DNA from: Shewanella glacialipiscicola | Lineage (GTDB): Bacteria; Pseudomonadota; Gammaproteobacteria; Enterobacterales; Shewanellaceae | Direction of reading: 5' to 3' | DNA: 64,000 nucleotides | Assembly (NCBI RefSeq): GCF_023283485.1 | Contig: NZ_JAKILU010000006.1 | Location: 62,001-126,000, forward strand | Shown: positions 61,771-64,000 of the stretch, in pieces | How the letters are laid out: every line of letters starts with the position of its first letter | Numbering within the stretch: position 1 is the first letter of the stretch | The notes under the pieces: generated by a model | What the model saw: the letters and a program-made list of their open reading frames with translations, nothing else | Told to the model about the DNA's origin: nothing | The model's database searches: none | Translations under genes and position numbers: made by a program

Positions 61771-62676
61771 TTAACCCTGCGCTTGAGTCACTTTTTTCAC
61801 TTTAATTGCATTTTTTTCCACAAAATCAATGATAGCACCCGCCACATCTTTCGTGGTGGCGCCTTCTATGCCCTCAAGCCCTGGAGATGAGTTAACTTCC
61901 ATGATCACAGGTCCGTGGTTTGAGCGCAGTAAATCAACACCAGCCACATTTAATCCCATGGTCTTAGCCGCGCGGATAGCGACTGACCGTTCTTCTGGCG
62001 TTAATTTAACTAAACTTGCCGTGCCGCCACGATGCAAATTAGAGCGAAACTCACCGGGCATCGCTTGGCGTTTCATGGCGGCAATGACTTTATCACCAAG
62101 CACAAAACAACGAATATCGGCACCATTGGCTTCTTTGATATATTCCTGCACCATGATGTTGGCTTTAAGGCCCATAAAGGCTTCAATCACACTCTCTGCC
62201 GCTTTACGCGTCTCGGCTAATACCACACCAATTCCTTGGGTGCCTTCGAGTAGCTTGATGACTAACGGCGCCCCACCCACCATATCAATTAAGTCTGGGA
62301 TATCACTCGGCTTATTCGCAAAACCTGTGATGGGTAAACCAATACCGCGACGTGACATCAGCTGCATAGAGCGCAATTTGTCACGTGAGCGCGAGATCCC
62401 AACTGAATCATTTAGGGCATACACACCCATCATCTCAAACTGGCGCAATACTGCTGAGCCATAAAAGGTAATTGATGCGCCAATACGAGGAATAACCGCA
62501 TCAAATGCAGGTAGCTCGCGCCCACCAATATGGATACTCGATTGCCGCATGTTGATATTCATATAACATTCTAAGGGATTAATTACATGTACTTCATGAC
62601 CACGTAATTGAGCTGCTTCAACGAGTCGCTTTGTTGAATATAACTCAGGCCCTTGCGATAAGATCGCTATTTTCAT
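61771..62676 (-). CDS. rimK: Ribosomal protein S6 glutamate ligase RimK
   Basis: 301 residues, ATP-grasp fold. [19 protein letters not shown] (here as [15 protein letters not shown]) and [11 protein letters not shown] are ATP loops; [16 protein letters not shown] has the metal Glu/Asn. Adds Glu to ribosomal protein S6 or makes polyglutamate. GGAG before ATG. Confidence 0.95.
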   Translation of the reverse strand: MKIAILSQGPELYSTKRLVEAAQLRGHEVHVINPLECYMNINMRQSSIHIGGRELPAFDAVIPRIGASITFYGSAVLRQFEMMGVYALNDSVGISRSRDKLRSMQLMSRRGIGLPITGFANKPSDIPDLIDMVGGAPLVIKLLEGTQGIGVVLAETRKAAESVIEAFMGLKANIMVQEYIKEANGADIRCFVLGDKVIAAMKRQAMPGEFRSNLHRGGTASLVKLTPEERSVAIRAAKTMGLNVAGVDLLRSNHGPVIMEVNSSPGLEGIEGATTKDVAGAIIDFVEKNAIKVKKVTQAQG

Positions 62677-62790
62677 TCAGGTCTCCGGCAACCATTAATT
62701 TTGAGCGCATAATACGCCTGCGCTGGGATAAATCAAACATCTATACCCATAGACAAGGTTAGTTGCACAAATGCTCAACGCCAAAAGTAA

Positions 62791-62815
62791 AAAACCAGTC
62801 GCTTGGACTGGTTTT
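62791..62815 (-). terminator. Terminator of the isc tail after fdx
   Basis: AAAACCAGTC / GACTGG-type stem; on the minus strand it ends CGACTGGTTTTTT, about 20 bases after the fdx stop codon. Confidence 0.92.
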
Positions 62816-62833
62816 CATCATACTACAACACAA

Positions 62834-63172
62834 TTAATTGCCTTCGCTGACCATATTAACTGTGTATTTAGGAATTTCAATCACCATATCACTATCAACT
62901 ACTTTAGCCTGGCAAGATAGACGGCTTTCGGGCTCTAACCCCCATGCTTTATCAAGCATATCATCTTCAAGTTCATCACTTGGCTCAAGATCGTTAAAAC
63001 CTTCACGGACGATACAGTGACATGTAGTGCAAGCACAGGACTTTTCACACGCATGTTCGATATTAATGCCGTTACGCAGCGCTACATCGAGAATGGTCTC
63101 ACCAACATTGGCCTCAAGTACTGCGCCATCTGGGCACAATTCAGCATGGGGAAGAAAGACTAACTGGGGCAT
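62834..63172 (-). CDS. fdx: ISC-system [2Fe-2S] ferredoxin
   Basis: 112 residues, adrenodoxin-type. Cluster ligands Cys42, Cys48, Cys51 in CEKSCACTTC and Cys87 in LSCQAKV. Supplies electrons for FeS cluster assembly. It starts 8 bases after hscA in the isc gene order. Confidence 0.96.
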   Translation of the reverse strand: MPQLVFLPHAELCPDGAVLEANVGETILDVALRNGINIEHACEKSCACTTCHCIVREGFNDLEPSDELEDDMLDKAWGLEPESRLSCQAKVVDSDMVIEIPKYTVNMVSEGN

Positions 63173-63180
63173 CGTATCAC

Positions 63181-64000
63181 CTATATATTGTCGATCGATT
63201 GGCCTTTAAATGCCACTCGAATAGAATTGTCCATACGTCTGGCAGCAAAGTCTTGGGTTTGCTCATCCAGTGTTTCAATTGCGTGTTTAATCGCATCGGC
63301 ATCATCACCCGTGGCCACTTGTGCTACATGAGTCATGGTAGCATCAATCAGCTCACGCTCATCGGCATTCAGTAAATCACCATCTTTGGCTAATGCAGCA
63401 TGTAAAGACTCGAGCACTCTGGCAGCTTCAACCTGCTGCTCCGCAAGCATACGACGGCCAATATCATCCTTGGCATACTTCATCGAATCTTTCAGCATAG
63501 TGGCTATTTCAGTATCGGATAAGCCAAAAGACGGCTTAACTTGGATACTAGATTGCACGCCTGTAGATTTTTCCATCGCAGTCACGCTCAGTAAACCATC
63601 GGCATCCACTTGAAAAGTGACACGAATATGCGCAGCACCTGCAGCTAATGGCGGAATACCTTTGAGCGTAAAACGCGCTAGCGAGCGGCAATCGGCAACG
63701 AGTTCACGTTCACCCTGCACGACATGGAATGCCATCGCAGTTTGACCATCTTTAAAGGTGGTAAACTCCTGCGCGCGTGCAACCGGAATAGTGGTATTAC
63801 GCGACACCACTTTTTCCACTAAACCGCCCATAGTCTCAATGCCTAACGACAGTGGGATCACATCGAGCAATAACAAATCAGATTCAGGTTTATTACCGAC
63901 TAAAATATCAGCTTGAATTGCTGCACCAATCGCCACAACACGATCGGGATCGATAGACGTTAGCGGCGGTTTACCAAAGAAAGCTTCAACTTGTTCACGC
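63181..64000 (-). CDS. hscA: Fe-S chaperone HscA (Hsp70 family), C-terminal part, cut by window edge
   Basis: The last about 273 codons of the gene; the frame runs on past base 64000. Sequence includes [27 protein letters not shown] (the Hsp70 hinge), [18 protein letters not shown] and the substrate-binding domain. HscA helps transfer FeS clusters from IscU. The next gene, fdx, follows by 8 bases, as in the isc operon. Confidence 0.95.
   Translation of the reverse strand, partial: REQVEAFFGKPPLTSIDPDRVVAIGAAIQADILVGNKPESDLLLLDVIPLSLGIETMGGLVEKVVSRNTTIPVARAQEFTTFKDGQTAMAFHVVQGERELVADCRSLARFTLKGIPPLAAGAAHIRVTFQVDADGLLSVTAMEKSTGVQSSIQVKPSFGLSDTEIATMLKDSMKYAKDDIGRRMLAEQQVEAARVLESLHAALAKDGDLLNADERELIDATMTHVAQVATGDDADAIKHAIETLDEQTQDFAARRMDNSIRVAFKGQSIDNI

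Noticed and set aside
61829..62464. 211-residue plus-strand frame over rimK
   Set aside because: Antisense shadow of a well-recognised gene.

Overview
The window reads as a chromosomal segment of a Shewanella-type gammaproteobacterium. Signs are about 45% GC, a thiC-thiDE-thiF-thiS-thiG-thiH operon behind a TPP riboswitch, ptsH-ptsI-crr, an Isc tail (hscA-fdx), and Shewanella-like small families (DUF2897, DUF3334, a SprA-related HEHAH metalloprotease). No rRNA, tRNA, prophage or CRISPR array was seen. The genus call comes from family knowledge, not a database search.

Layout. 0.2-1.9 kb: cmoA-cmoB (tRNA cmo5U34). 2-6.8 kb: an exported M3-peptidase-like protein whose zinc site is gone, a LysR regulator and a SprA-like protease with a small neighbour. 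7.1-14.4 kb: thiamine operon and riboswitch, read leftward. 14.5-15.85 kb: one long reading frame broken by four in-frame stops, best read as a recently dead single-pass membrane protein gene. 16.3-21 kb: HlyIII, DTW/TapT-like, NUDIX, RlmI-like methyltransferase, YciI and a DnaQ-like exonuclease. 21.3-24 kb: a DUF3334/CheX-like gene divergent from a Cache chemoreceptor. 24.2-27.3 kb: ACT protein, HPr, EI and EIIA-Glc. 27.5-31.4 kb: yffB-dapE-M15 peptidase in overlapping order, an alpha/beta hydrolase and carbonic anhydrase. 31.6-37.6 kb: kdsB, DUF2897, trhO, a GST, a small two-helix protein and a SulP transporter, bracketed by two inverted copies of a ~195-bp MITE-like repeat. 37.8-41.5 kb: LysE exporter divergent from a MocR regulator, then a Bcr/CflA exporter. 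42-44.2 kb: ilvI-ilvH. 44.2-45.3 kb: IS4 and IS1595 scraps. 45.3-59 kb: SpmAB-like protein, rsmF, the pabC-mltG-tmk-holB-pilZ-tatD cluster, dcd, udk, mrp, metG and an AEC transporter. 59.1-59.95 kb: second IS4 derivative. 60-64 kb: ibpA with sigma-32 promoter and ROSE-like leader, ndk, a tiny exported protein, rimK, fdx and hscA (cut by the window edge).

Most of the window is housekeeping. The unusual parts are the degenerate M3 peptidase, the four-stop gene, the inverted MITE pair, the ~15-kb block bounded by two complementary half-copies of one IS4 element, and the regulatory leader of ibpA.
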